A stretch of 64,000 nucleotides of DNA from Odontocerum albicorne (GCA_949825065.1 OX463848.1:41806766-41870765), one strand, 5' to 3'; positions 42,825-53,927 are shown, counted from the first letter of the stretch. The notes: a model not told the origin generated them from the letters alone. Made by a program: numbers and translations.

Positions 42825-43655
42825 TAATACCATCACACCGTGTCCATGTCGGTGTAGACAGCGAATACAGAGTGCTAAACTCTCATGTCTCGACACACAT
42901 ATTTCGCCTCTTGTAAAGGGTCTTTCAAACTGAGCGGTTTTTTTTTAATTCAATTTTTTTAAATTTTAGAATAAACCACACAATTTGCTTTGATTTCAAA
43001 AAACTTTTTATAGGTCATCGAAGTATAATGTATGACATTTAAACACAAAAAACAATATCCGCCAAATGTCCACCTCTTGCAGCTCCACAGATGTCCACTC
43101 TTTTGTCAAAAATTTCGATGAAATTTTGGCATAATTGCGGTTCTAACTCACCAATAACGCGAATAATTTCGTCCTTCAGCTCAGGAATTGATCGAGGGTC
43201 ATTCTTATAGACCTGGCTTTTCACGTAACCTCGGAGAAAATTGTCTAACGGTGTCAGATCACATGATCTTGGTGACCAATTAACATCGCCGTTTCCCAAG
43301 ATTACAATACATTAAATAATTCAACAATTGTATACGACTCCATTTTTATAAATGGCATACATTACACTTCTCAAACGTCACAAGACCCAGGCAAGTTCGC
43401 GACGCCATCTGTGTTTTATCCAAGAATTTAAAAAACACACTCAATTTATAAGACCCTTTTACAACCATATACATCGTACAACTACGTTATCGCTAGGTTT
43501 TAACATTTCCTTCTTTCAAAATACCATACACTTGATCCAACCACACTTTCTTTGGTCTTGCTCTACCACGTGTTCCACTCAAATTTGCACTGTATATTTG
43601 TTTTGTTAGTCTATCTTCATTCATTCGTTCCACATGCCCAAATAATCTCTGAGGC
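42825..43655 (-). mobile_element. LINE-C copy interrupted by a Tc1/mariner-type element
   Basis: The 3' end block at 42825-42915 (ACACCGTGTCCATGTCGGTG in reverse orientation) continues at 43460 with CAACCATATACATCGTACAA and the RT tail. The join is exact apart from a TA duplicated at the insertion. Confidence 0.65.
42916..43459 (-). mobile_element. Tc1/mariner-type element, better-preserved copy
   Basis: The termini are AAGGGTCTTTCAAACTGAGC on the left and the complement of AAAAGGGTCTTATAAATTGA on the right, inside TA. The minus frame 43299-43039 encodes WSPRSCDLTPLDNFLRGYVK, SQVYKNDPRSIPELKDEIIR and VIGELEPQLCQNFIEIFDKR, a transposase C-terminus with the final catalytic region (DLTPLD). The remaining catalytic domain is deleted. 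Same family as 1776-2335. Confidence 0.8.
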
Positions 43656-43671
43656 TTCTCTACTATACATA

Positions 43672-45054
43672 ATTTTTATGATATCTTTTAGTATCTCTTT
43701 AGTAAAATTATGACATTTATATCATTGCACCATTTCACAAATTGACTGAAATACAATTACTATTACCATTTTCATTATTTTTAATGATATATTTTAGTAT
43801 CTCTTTAGTAAAACTATGACATTTATATCATTGCACCATTTCACAAATTGACTGAAATACAATTACTATTACCATTTTCATTATTTTTATGATATATTTT
43901 AGTATATTTTTAGTAAAACTATGACATTTATATCATTGCACCATTTCGTAAATTGTCTGAAATACAATTACTATTACCATTTTCATTATTTTTAATGATA
44001 TCTTTTAGTATCTCGTTAGTAAAACTATGACATTTATATCATTGCACCATTTCACAAATTGACTGAAATACAATTACTATTACCATTTTCATTATTTTTA
44101 ATGATATATTTTAGTGTATCTTTAGTAAAACTATGACATTTATATCATTGCACCATTTCGCAAATTGACTGAAATACAATTACTATTACCATTTTCATTA
44201 TTTTTATGATATATTTTAGTATATTTTTAGTAAAACTGACATTTATATCATTGCACCATTTCGTAAATTGTCTGAAATACAATTACTATTACCATTTTCA
44301 TTATTTTTAATGATATCTTTTAGTATCTCTTTAGTAAAACTATGACATTTATATCATTGCAACCATTTCGTAAATTGTCTGAAATACAATTACTATTACC
44401 ATTTTCATTATTTTTAATGATATATTTTAGTGTATCTTTAGTAAAACTATGACATTTATATCATTGCACCATTTCGTAAATTGTCTGAAATACAATTACT
44501 ATTACCATTTTCATTATTTTTAATGATATATTTTAGTATATCTTTAGTAAAACTATGACATTTATATCATTGCACCATTTCATAAATTGACTGAAACAAT
44601 TACTATTACCATTTTCATTATTTTTAATTATATCTTTTAGTATCTCTTTAGTAAAACTATGACATTTATATCATTGCACCATTTCACAAATTGATTGAAA
44701 TACAATTACTATTACCATTCTCATTATTTTCAATGATATATTTTAGTATCTCTTTAGTAAAACTATGACATTTATTGTATATCATTGCAACCATTTCGTA
44801 AATTGATTGAAATAAAATTACTATTACCATTTTCATTATTTTAAATTATATATTTTAGGATATCTTTAGTAAAACTATGACATTTACATCATTGCAACCA
44901 TTTCGTAAATTGTCTGAAATACAATTACTATTACCATTTTCATTATTTTTAATGATATCTTTTAGTATCTCTTTAGTAAAACTATGACATTTATATCATT
45001 GTACCGTTTCGCAAATTGACTGAAATACAATTACTATTACCATTTTCATTATTA
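43672..45054. repeat. Satellite array, about thirteen 104-107-bp units
   Basis: The unit contains CTATGACATTTATATCATTG, CTGAAATACAATTACTATTA and CCATTTTCATTATTTTTAAT. Units vary by small indels and by ACA/GTA/GCA in the CATTTC-AAATTG block. Higher-order similarity exists (some units resemble those two or three positions away). It abuts LINE-C. Confidence 0.95.
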
Positions 45055-45639
45055 TGATTGATAAGGTCGTACCATAATATAGTGAATTTGAAATATACTA
45101 ATCAGCAATAGTTTACCACCCTATTTTTTTGTTTCAGAATATATATTTATTTTTCGACTCGTTAAAAAAAATCATAACCCAAGGTAAAAAAAAAAAAAAC
45201 ATTTTCAAGCGCAGCGAGTAGAATACTGAATATGGAAAAAAAAACCGTCTGATTACCATTTCTTCAAAGCTTTGAGGGGTAAATTAATACGATGCAAAAT
45301 GTAAAAGGTCGGTAACTCCGTTCGAAATGAAACGACCGAAATAGAATTTAATCTTGTTTTCTATGTTTTAGAGAGTATTATATAAAAGTGGATTTGTGAT
45401 TGGAACCGATAGCCAAAACTATGGATCCGTATTTTCTGAAAATAACTTTCTTACATATCCATCCGAAGGAACGAACTCACGTTGATTAGATAACGAAAGT
45501 TCTCCTTAGTTTTATAAGTTTCCAGTGAAAATAATTTGATTTATGTTTCTGTCATATTGAGTATAAGTTCTTATCGTGAACGTAACTCTAAATTAATTAT
45601 TGATTTTATATTAAACTTTTTAGTTTAATATTACCTGTA
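45055..45639. other. Unassigned stretch
   Basis: AT-rich, no feature recognised. Confidence 0.25.
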
Positions 45640-46682
45640 AATGAACTTTTCTTTTTTCTTTTTCTTTTCCTCTCCACCATCCCTTCCTTTCTTATTGATT
45701 GATGATATCTCACTTTATATTAAAAATAATGTTCGGGTGATTGGTCCGTCTTTGTGGGGTTCGTGGGTAGTATATGCTCACGTATGTGTTTATTGATTGC
45801 GTGGGGATGGATAGTCATTTGAATTATTTTTTACGACCACTTAATTTGCTTCATTTACTTCTGTCTGGTTGGTTGGAAATGATTGCCGCCAAGCAATAAG
45901 TCTGCCAGATTCCTTCCGTGGTTGCAGTCCTAAGACTGGTTTGCAGCAATTTGAACTCTTCTCCTCCATTCCAACCCTGTCCTGTGCGGCTCTTTTTAAG
46001 TCTGTATATGTTGAGCAGCACACGTCCACCAACAGGTCCTCCAGGTACTCTCGGCGTGGGCGTCCCCTAGAGTTTGTCCCCTCGGTCATACCCTCCATTA
46101 TGGCATGCAAGAGGCCCTCTTGTCGTATTATATGACCGATTCATCTTGCACGCCTTTCGGACAGGATCCTGAGCAGGTGCCTTCCTCCTTCGACTCGTTG
46201 GAGAACCTCTTCATTTGTGATGCGGTCTCTCCAGGAAATTCCTAATAGTCTTCTATAGGACCACATCTCTAAAGCCTCTAGTCTTCGTCTATCTCTTTCG
46301 GATAGGCACCATGTCTCGCAGCCGTACATCAAGATACTCCATACATAGGTCTTGATGAGGAGTATTCTCAGTTTTAGGTCTATATTATTTGATTCTATTA
46401 TTTTCGACCTTTTATTAAATGCAAGTCTAGCCTGATGTATACGGCTGTCGACCTCGCTCTTGGACCGACCGTCCCATGTTATTTTGCTCCCGAGGTAGAC
46501 AAACTCCTTGGTGTTCTTTAGTGGTTTACCCGACATCACTATTCTCATCTGGTGCTGCGCTCGGCCTACAGTCAGCAGCTTTGTTTTGTCTTTATTTATC
46601 TTCATACTGTAGTTATTTTGAAGAATGCTTTCCATAGTTGTTACTGCCAGATTGTATTTGCAATAAAAGTGTTAAATAAATA
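45640..46682 (+). mobile_element. LINE-A 3' UTR interrupted by an RTE insertion
   Basis: UTR blocks (TTGATTGATGATATCTCACT, GTGATTGGTCCGTC-like) run to CTGCCAGATT at 45902-45911. They resume with CTGCCAGATT at 46644-46653 followed by GTATTTGCAATAAAAGTGTT and the (TAAA)n end. Confidence 0.8.
45912..46643 (-). mobile_element. RTE-type insertion with perfect 10-bp target duplication
   Basis: The minus frame 46635-46141 encodes MKINKDKTKLLTVGRAQHQM, NTKEFVYLGSKITWDGRSKS, MYGCETWCLSERDRRRLEAL and MWSYRRLLGISWRDRITNEE, i.e. the end of the RT palm and the thumb of an RTE-type LINE. The C-terminal piece continues in another frame at 46110-45841 (GRPRREYLEDLLVDVC). 732 bp, 5' truncated just upstream. 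CTGCCAGATT flanks both sides. Confidence 0.9.
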
Positions 46683-46929
46683 AATGAACCGTCAAATCAG
46701 GTAGATATTTTCAAGTTTTATTTTTTCTACCTACTTTTTTTAAAATTCAAAGCAAAAATGTTATCTCTTGTGTCTTGTAATTTCGTATTTATCAGAAAAA
46801 ATTGTTAAGTACAAAATTTTCAAAATAATAAAAGGCAGAATTGTGAGATAAGAAAGGTGACGACAGGAATTCATTTTGGATTTCAATAAACTATTTCATC
46901 TGTCGAATTGGATAAGATTTTTCGGAATA

Positions 46930-47107
46930 TTTTACCGCGTGGTTTGGCTTATAATGCCGACGTTTCGAAAATCTTGCAGTTTTCATGTTCCGGACTTGTT
47001 CGTAGTCAATTTTACCAGGCGAAGTTGATTACGAACTTGCTATGATAATGTTGAATTTGAACAAGTTTTTGAAACGTCGGTATCATAAACCAAACCACGC
47101 GGTAAAA
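46930..47107. mobile_element. Foldback element FB-2
   Basis: Arms of about 42 bp: TTTTACCGCGTGGTTTGGCT at the left pairs with the complement at 47088-47107, and GACGTTTCGAAAA pairs with TTTTTGAAACGTC. The interior is short and non-coding. A second copy is at 60869-61015. Confidence 0.75.
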
Positions 47108-47913
47108 CTAACCGAAACTCTTATTAAGTTAAAACGAAGAACCTCTAAACCTCTAAACATAATTTCATCTGCGTCTAGAATATAGGAGGGGATATTGGGT
47201 AGTTGGGATACCAGTAAATACGCTACTACATCATTCCAAACGTGCTGAATGTACATTATTATGAAAGGTAAACCAGTGTTTACCCACATTAATTGAACGT
47301 CTATTTGCCTTGTTTTGAAGGTGGAACAAAATAAATTTATTTTTTAATGCTTGATGCTTTTTTATCATGTTTTTTATGTAATAAAACGATAATTTAAGAA
47401 GTTTGTTGAAAATTCTTCTTAGCCATCGTCTCGCAATGCTTCTTAATTAAGGTGGGCTAAAATCGAAAGGTATATTTTCATAAAGATACTTTTATCAGAA
47501 AGTTTTTAACACTTGCCACCCTGTGATGGATAGTGAGTGACCAGGACTTATATTTTATTTGATTATTCGACGTTTTAATACATAATAAAATTATTTTTAT
47601 AGCTAATTACAAAAATATTCTAGCAGATTTTCCATAATTTTGATTTAAAATATACATTTTTCACTGGACGCTTAGCGTCCAGCACCGTGGCTGGCGGTTT
47701 TTTTTAGCACAGTAAGGAAAGTGTTAATTTAACTCGTGAGAAGATGATTTACTGTACGACAAAAAATCTACTTACAGTAGACTCCAAAGAGTAACCGGAG
47801 TGGTAGAATTAAAAATTGGACCGGATTAAAAAAAACCCTGATAAGATCCGTCAAAAAAAAGTTGGAAAAAAAAAATTTAATATGTAACGCAAAAATACAC
47901 AATTAAGGATATA
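47108..47913. other. Unassigned stretch with one perfect hairpin
   Basis: No coding signal. CTGGACGC-TTA-GCGTCCAG at 47663-47681 is a perfect short palindrome. The rest is AT-rich. Confidence 0.3.
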
Positions 47914-48871
47914 CTATGCGTATCCAGAAAGTAAGTGTACTGAGGCTCTCACGACCGGATGGATTTTATTTTCGACATGTTGGCTACACTTCCGTGTAGC
48001 CTGACCTTTTCCCTCCACAACGAGACCGGTTCGAGGTCAGTACGTTGAGAAGTGTCGACGCGACAACACTTTTCGTGAAAAATGTCAATCCAATCTCCCG
48101 CCAAGTGCGAAATACGCGGCGTCATCCGTTATCTCGTTTGGAAGGGAAAACCTCCGGTTGAGGTTTATAATGAGGTGAAAACTGCATATGGTGATAAAGC
48201 TATGAATCGTACGAGTGTGTACAAGTGGTGTTGCGAGTTTAAAAACGGTCACGTCACACCTCTTCACACTCCGCCAAAAAGTTCAAAACCACAATTTCAG
48301 CCAAGAAAATCATGGCATCCGTGTTTTGGGACTGTCAAGGCATAATTTTAATTGAATATATGCCTCAAGGGGAGACCATCAACTCTGCAAGATACTGTGA
48401 GACCCTAAAAAAATTGCGGAGGGCGATTCAGAACAAGAGGAGAGGCATGCTGACAAAGGGAGTCTGCCTGCTGCACGACAATGTCAGACCACACACGGCC
48501 AACGCCACGAAGGAACTGCTCGCCTCGTTTAAATTGGATGTCCTGAACCATCCCGCGCATTCCCCTGACCTAGCACCTTCAGATTACTGTCTCTTTACCT
48601 CCCTGAAGCTGCACATGGGTGGAAAAAGGTTTTCAACCGACGAGGAGGTAAAGGAGGAGGTGGAGAAGTGGACGAAGGGGTTGGCGGGAAACTACTTCGA
48701 GGAAGGCATCAAAAAGTTGATACCCCGCTTCACCAACTGCATTGAGAGGAATGGCGACTATGTCGAAAAATAGCTTACATATGTACTACGGTAACCACAT
48801 AATTTTTTTGTTTAAATAAAAAAATTGTAACCTACAAAAATTCAGTACACTTACTTTCTGGATATGCCTCG
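47914..48871 (+). mobile_element. Internally deleted mariner element, copy 2 (958 bp)
   Basis: Same length, same terminal repeats and same internal deletion as 26828-27785, flanked by TA at 47912-47913 and 48872-48873. The flanking sequence beyond TA is unrelated, so this is an independent insertion and not a segmental duplication. Confidence 0.9.
48082..48773 (+). pseudogene. Mariner transposase remnant (copy 2), first catalytic Asp deleted
   Basis: Two overlapping frames (48082-48345 and, from the internal ATG, 48312-48773) carry the HTH part (MSIQSPAKCEIRGVIRYLVW) and the catalytic end with HDNVRPH and SPDLAPSD, 34 residues apart. Compared with copy 1 there are about ten amino-acid changes (for example WCCEF for WCREF, HDNV for HDNA, APSDYC for APLDYY). 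The DD34D spacing is kept and the TGDE region is missing at the identical junction. Transposase-dead; spread must have used enzyme from a full-length relative elsewhere. Confidence 0.85.
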
Positions 48872-48963
48872 TACAATACAAGTATAAACACTTTAAATTA
48901 TTAGTTATGTGCCGTCAAATGGTCAGCTAAGTGTTAAAGATATTAGTGCAGCTTCAGGGACCA

Positions 48964-49440
48964 CTTTTTATTTATTTATTTATTTATTTATTATTACACA
49001 TGACAAGAAATATACACAATTTGAGAAAAACAACAGATAATTTGATTTGGACATACAATTTTCATGGATCTGGGTTTGTTGCCTTTCATTTGTCGTATCC
49101 CCAGTAAACTAGGTTTTTGCCTGTATCTCACTGAGGATATAAATATCTGAGGATATAAATATTTTATGCTAAAGCATAAAAAAATAAATCGATACTTCTT
49201 TCCGATTTTTGATAACACAAAAACAAAACCCCGTTGCACGCTCTCATCAACCTGACAAACAGTGACACTCAACTACAACTGGAAACATCTTGCGAAATTC
49301 AACTCCTCACACATCATCACTCCAGAAAGACCAAAAATATTCATCCCACACTATACCGCACACAATCATAAGAATAAAAATTGAAATCAAAACAAAATTA
49401 AAACGTAAAAAAAAATACACAGAAACAACTTTGAAAACAA
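48964..49440 (-). mobile_element. LINE-D 3' UTR copy
   Basis: A (TAAA)n-like end at 48964-48995, then the UTR shared with 16937-17440 and 61985-62400 (AACCTGACAAACAGTGACAC, GATCTGGGTTTGTTGCCTTT). 5' truncated before the RT tail. Confidence 0.75.
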
Positions 49441-50099
49441 CCTTTTTTTAGGGGTATTATCAAAATGTATGATTGTATATAAACACTACACACATATGGT
49501 ACACTACACTAAACGTAAAGTCGAATGTGTTACTATCACATATCGGAAGATCTACAAAGGTTTCTTTGTAGTTCGTATTCCCTTCGGAAGATGGAACAAA
49601 ATTAGTTGTTATTTCGATGATTATTGCTTCTTACTACTGTAAAGAAAAAAATGCAACAATTACAAAAAAATATATATTTCTAGTATTGGACACGATCAAT
49701 AAGAAATAGTGTATGTCTAAAGTGGTTTCAAAAATCTGTAATTGTGATACGACCCTTAATAATAGTGTCCGTTTATGTAGACAGATTACCATTGGTGACG
49801 ACCATACCAAGGTTGGGATGGAGACAACTAATGTTCTACGACACGAGATATTAACCTTTCCTTCCCTGTGTTGGGTATCTTCTACACGTTGCTTCTAATA
49901 ACCATCAATATCTCTATAAATATAATAAATACAAGGTTAAAATTTTAGGTATTCCTCCATAATATATTTACGCATTGATTTAAAAAATAATATTAATAAT
50001 AATCAGAATTTATCGACTACATCGTAAGTATTTCGTGAATATCGGAAACAAATTCGCATTTAAACGCTGTGAGTGCCTCGATCTTGGGTCTTGACGATA
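49441..50099. other. Unassigned stretch
   Basis: One 30-bp block near 49541 (ATATCGGAAGATCTACAAAG) recurs near 30412, so an unrecognised short repeat exists. Nothing else supported. Confidence 0.25.
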
Positions 50100-50310
50100 G
50101 GTGAAGAGTATGCGGGAAGGGCGACATTATATTCGCATCTCACTTTTGTATACGTCACTGAATAGCGAGGAGCTCAATTGTCTCAACCTCGCAAGTGTAA
50201 GCCACGCCCGAGTTAGCCACCAACCCTGCCGCGCCGCAGTAGCTGTTGAGCTGGCAACGAGACTAGATCTACGCCCGTTCCGTGAGCGTTGCCAGATGGT
50301 TTTTTAATGT
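50100..50310. other. GC-rich island inside the intron
   Basis: Contrasts with its flanks (CCTGCCGCGCCGCAGTAGCT and neighbouring sequence). A + frame 50101-50307 is open but has no domain. A regulatory island or alternative exon is possible, without splice evidence. Confidence 0.2.
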
Positions 50311-50755
50311 TTTCAGCAAATAAATCTCAATAATTATAATTTTTAATTAAGGGGATTATCTATGAATGTTCTTATTTTTCCGCTTTAAAATCGCTAATTT
50401 TTGATCGCGTACTCATTACCCAACACCGGAGCGCGCGTTTCAATTTTATCATCGTAAGGGAAAGGTTAAGAAATTAAGAATATCGACAACTACCTTTCAA
50501 GAGCATTTAGTTCAATTTCACGTTTGAATTTGACCTAAAAATACGAAATTACTTTCCAAACAACCTATGATTACAGTACTTGTAGAACGAATGTCGAGGT
50601 CCTTGTCGAGAGTATACGGTGTATATTTGATTATTTTACAGCTTCTTCTTTTTCTTACTTATTTTTTTTACCGTTCATCTGTCAAGGGTGTTTTTTGGAA
50701 TTATAAATCCATAAATATAAATAACGGAAATGATAAGGGATGAATATGAACATAA

Positions 50756-51738
50756 TGCAATGTTTACACGAGCTTATTTATTTATTTATTTAACACTTTT
50801 ATTGCAATACAATCTGGCGGGCTTATTGCCAGGTGGCAATCTCTTCCAACCAACCAGACAAAAGTAAATGAAGCAAGTTACGTGGTCGCATAAATCATTC
50901 AAATGACTATCCATCCCCACGAAATCCATAAACATGTACGCGAGAACATGCCCACGAACCCCACAAAGACGGACAATCACCCGAACATTATTTTTCATAT
51001 AAAGTGAGATATCATCAATCAAAAGGAAAGGAAAAGATGGTGGAGATGAAAGGAAAAGAAAAATCAGGAATGAAACACGTTATTTTACTGACTAGAAATT
51101 AAGAGTTTTTTCAGTCGCTTCTTAAAGCATGCCAACGATGGAGAGAGTCTTATATTGGTTTGTAACTGATTCCAGAGTCTCACTGCATGGACAGTAAAGG
51201 ACGACGTAAAGAAAGAGGAGCGGTGAACTGGAAAGGCCAATAAACAATCTCTGTTTGAGCGTACCGCTAATCCATGATTGGAAAGACGCTGAAAATTTTA
51301 GGCGAGATAAGAGGGTGCGTCGGGACAGTTAAGGATATTATACAATATAGACAGTATGTGAATTTGGCGTCTATTTCTAACATTCAACCAGTTCGATGCC
51401 TTCTGGTATGAAGTTATATGATCGTACTTTCGTAGGTTGAAAATAAATCTTAGACACACATTTTGAAGACGCTGTAATTTGTCCAGCTGTTACTCTGTAA
51501 CATCCAAGTAACATACGTCCGCATAGTCCAGAATCGGAAAGAGCAGATATTGTACAAGTAAAATTTTGGTTTATTACTTATCATTAGTACTTGTCACTCG
51601 CACTTGTATCCACGTGTAAACAAGCATATTAGTACTAAGCATTAGTCAATCTTAGTACTATTATGCTTGTTGTCACTAAGCAGCTTATTGCAAACGATAA
51701 GTACTAACGACAAGTACTAAGCTCGTGTAAACATGGCA
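50756..51738. mobile_element. MITE with TAA duplication, carrying a LINE-A
   Basis: The left end TGCAATGTTTACACGAGC pairs with the right end GCTCGTGTAAACATGGCA. TAA lies on both sides (50753-50755, 51739-51741), fitting the 3-bp duplication of PIF/Harbinger-type elements. Without the LINE-A the element is about 220 bp and rich in TAGTACTTGTC-type inverted motifs. Superfamily assignment rests on the TAA only. Confidence 0.65.
50774..51534 (-). mobile_element. LINE-A 3' end inserted in the MITE
   Basis: A (TAAA)n tail at 50774-50795, then UTR and RT tail to ATTCTGGACTATGCGG at the 5' end, the same truncation point as the 32520-33267 copy. The RT frame carries a stop in the EEQLDKL block (TAA at VTE) and other changes, so this copy is older or unselected. 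Confidence 0.8.
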
Positions 51739-51900
51739 TAAGGGTGATGTATTTAGAAAGATGGAGAATATGCACTCTGAGATGGTTTGAGTATGCTAAA
51801 CGAATAAATGAAGATAGACTTAAAAAATATATATATCGTTTAAGTATGCTCGGATCAAGTGAATTATATTGTATTCACTGTTCTTTTATGTCATTTATTT

Positions 51901-52558
51901 TTTGTTTTTAATTTACGTGTACAAAGGTGTTAGGGAGAGATATATAAAGGGAGAATACTCGTTACGTTGAAATTGGCCCATGAAATTGAAAATTTGAGCA
52001 TCATTATGAAATCAATAACTGAAAATATATCCTGAATCTATAACCAGGTCCAGTACAACCACATTTCTTCTTTGTACACAATTTTTATTTACTTCTTATT
52101 TCATCCTTTTCACGAACCAATTCCTCTTAGACATTTCACAAAGTCCTCTATTGACAAAACAACCATTCTTTTATTTTAAGGATCACCCCTAATTCTCTGA
52201 AATCCGCCCATTGAATATCGCTGCTTCAGACAAAATGGCAAACAATCCCCCCTCCCCTAACTCGTCCTGTTTGCTGTCACGTTACCTTCCAGTGGAACTT
52301 CAGAGAAAAACACTCGATTGATTTATCTTCTCGTGCCTGAACGACTCCCTGGTCACCCGCGCAACTTGTAAGCGAATCCGATACCTCTCTTACCCTTCCT
52401 ATTATTGTATTGTATAATTATCATCCCTTTGTGATATCAACTGGAAAACTATTTTCTTACAATGTATGGTTAAGACACATTAAAATTTTATAATTCGTCA
52501 ATAAAAACACAAGATGTTACAAAGTGTAAACATTAAAACGTTAATATAATTTACATAA
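51901..52558. other. Unassigned stretch
   Basis: Includes a moderately GC-rich, non-repetitive part at 52190-52400. No frame or splice pair supported. Confidence 0.25.
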
Positions 52559-53455
52559 AATTGAAGGAAGAGCTGAGAGAAATATCGAACGATATGTAAC
52601 GATATAAAACAAAGTCAATGGGACACTAAATGTATCGGACGCGTGCCGTCACCCTTGTGTGTGTATGTGGTATGATGAGACAGACAATGCTGTGTAGATC
52701 TGGAGGGAAATTCGCCCTAATATTTGTATATGTTTTGTATTTTATAATATCTGTTATGTTCCTGTATTTTATAATCAATGTAAATGTTTGCTATTTTATC
52801 TAAAATATATATGTTTGTTTGAATCCGATTGCGCTCGCGACCACACAGGAAAATGTGCTGCGGCCGAGCCATCGAGACTGAGGCCAAAGTCAATCGGTCT
52901 AAGCGGCGCCTTGAGCCCCGAAAGTGGTTGTACTTTGTAACGGGCGCTTGCTATGACCGATTGGCCGTTAATATAGAGGGCCCAAAGTTAGCAAAATATA
53001 CTTCTCTACTGGACTACATCTGTGTTTCACTTCTCCTGAACTTCTTCAACATCTCTCTACTCGACAAAGCATCTTCGCTTCACTGATCGCCCCGCTACAA
53101 ACTCGTCACACCACTGGAGCCACTTCGAGCAGCCATCTTGAATAGCCACGTACAAGCTCCGCCCCGAGCAGTGACAAGCCCTGCCCCAGAGCAGTGGCGT
53201 AGCGGCGAAAGAATATTTCGCCATCAATTAACTTTTTGGTGATTGACGCTTTCAACCGCGACCTGAATTCTACGAGCATTGTGCAGCAACCATCCACCTA
53301 TATACAGTCTTTGTACCTGTCCGGTACACTAAAACATATACGTGTACACTCTAACCGGACAGTATCAAAATCTGATAAGATGAATGAACAATAGTAATTT
53401 GGTGCCTACTTTGATATATGGAATCGAAACATGGACTTGGAAACTTGGAGCTAGA
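52559..53455 (+). mobile_element. LINE-C fragment split by a solo LTR
   Basis: GAGAAATATCGAACGATATG and GGACACTAAA precede the LTR, and ACATATACGTGTACACTCTA follows, restoring the LINE-C order seen at 54840-54900. Confidence 0.7.
52631..53328 (+). mobile_element. Solo LTR with perfect 5-bp target duplication
   Basis: Starts TGTATCGGACGCG and ends TGTCCGGTACA, giving TG...CA ends with a 10-bp near-perfect inverted terminus. CTAAA is duplicated at 52626-52630 and 53329-53333. 698 bp, with an AT-rich 5' part and a GC-rich 3' part and no coding sequence. A 5-bp duplication allows Gypsy, Copia or BEL; superfamily open. Confidence 0.9.
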
Positions 53456-53457
53456 TT

Positions 53458-53785
53458 CTGAATCCAGTTACAAACCAATGCTAGACGCGCTCCGTCTCTG
53501 ACAAGCTTTAGAAAACGACTGAAAAACTCTTTGTTTCACGTCAGTAATATAACGTGTTGCAAGTAAATTTTAAGTCAGTTATATTTCTTCCTTTTCCTAT
53601 GATGGATGATATCTCATTTTTACTATGTATTTGTTATTGTTGTAAAGATGAATAATCATTTGATTATTTTTTGCGATCATGTGTATTCCTTTATTTCCTT
53701 TTGTCTGGTTGATTGGAAGAGATTGCCTCCTAGTAATAAGCCCGCCAGATTGTTTTTACAATGAAGTGTTGAATAAATAAATAAA
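53458..53785 (+). mobile_element. LINE-A 3' end
   Basis: RT end and UTR (GGAAGAGATTGCCTCCTAGT, AATAAGCCCGCCAGATTG) with a clean (TAAA)n tail. It begins at the point corresponding to WNQLQ in the RT tail. Confidence 0.75.
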
Positions 53786-53927
53786 TAAATAATAAATTAA
53801 CCCGCTTCAGACCAACTATTCTATGAAGTCGGCATTATTTTATATCATTGTGCCCGGGAAGTGAGTTTTTCTACCCTAAGTACTCATAGTTCCGGAATGG
53901 TAGGCACTTCGCTGTTACAATTGCAGC

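Larger units (their letters stand above)
50700..51900 (+). mobile_element. LINE-C copy holding two nested insertions
   Basis: The LINE-C text GATAAGGGATGAATATGAAC at 50733-50752 is continued after the MITE by GTGATGTATTTAGAAAGATG and GAGATGGTTTGAGTATGCTA at 51745 onward. Confidence 0.65.

Noticed and set aside
47663..47681. Rho-independent-type terminator (perfect GC stem near a T run)
   Set aside because: The DNA is eukaryotic, there is no gene upstream, and the T run is 25 bp away; a chance or element-derived palindrome is more likely.
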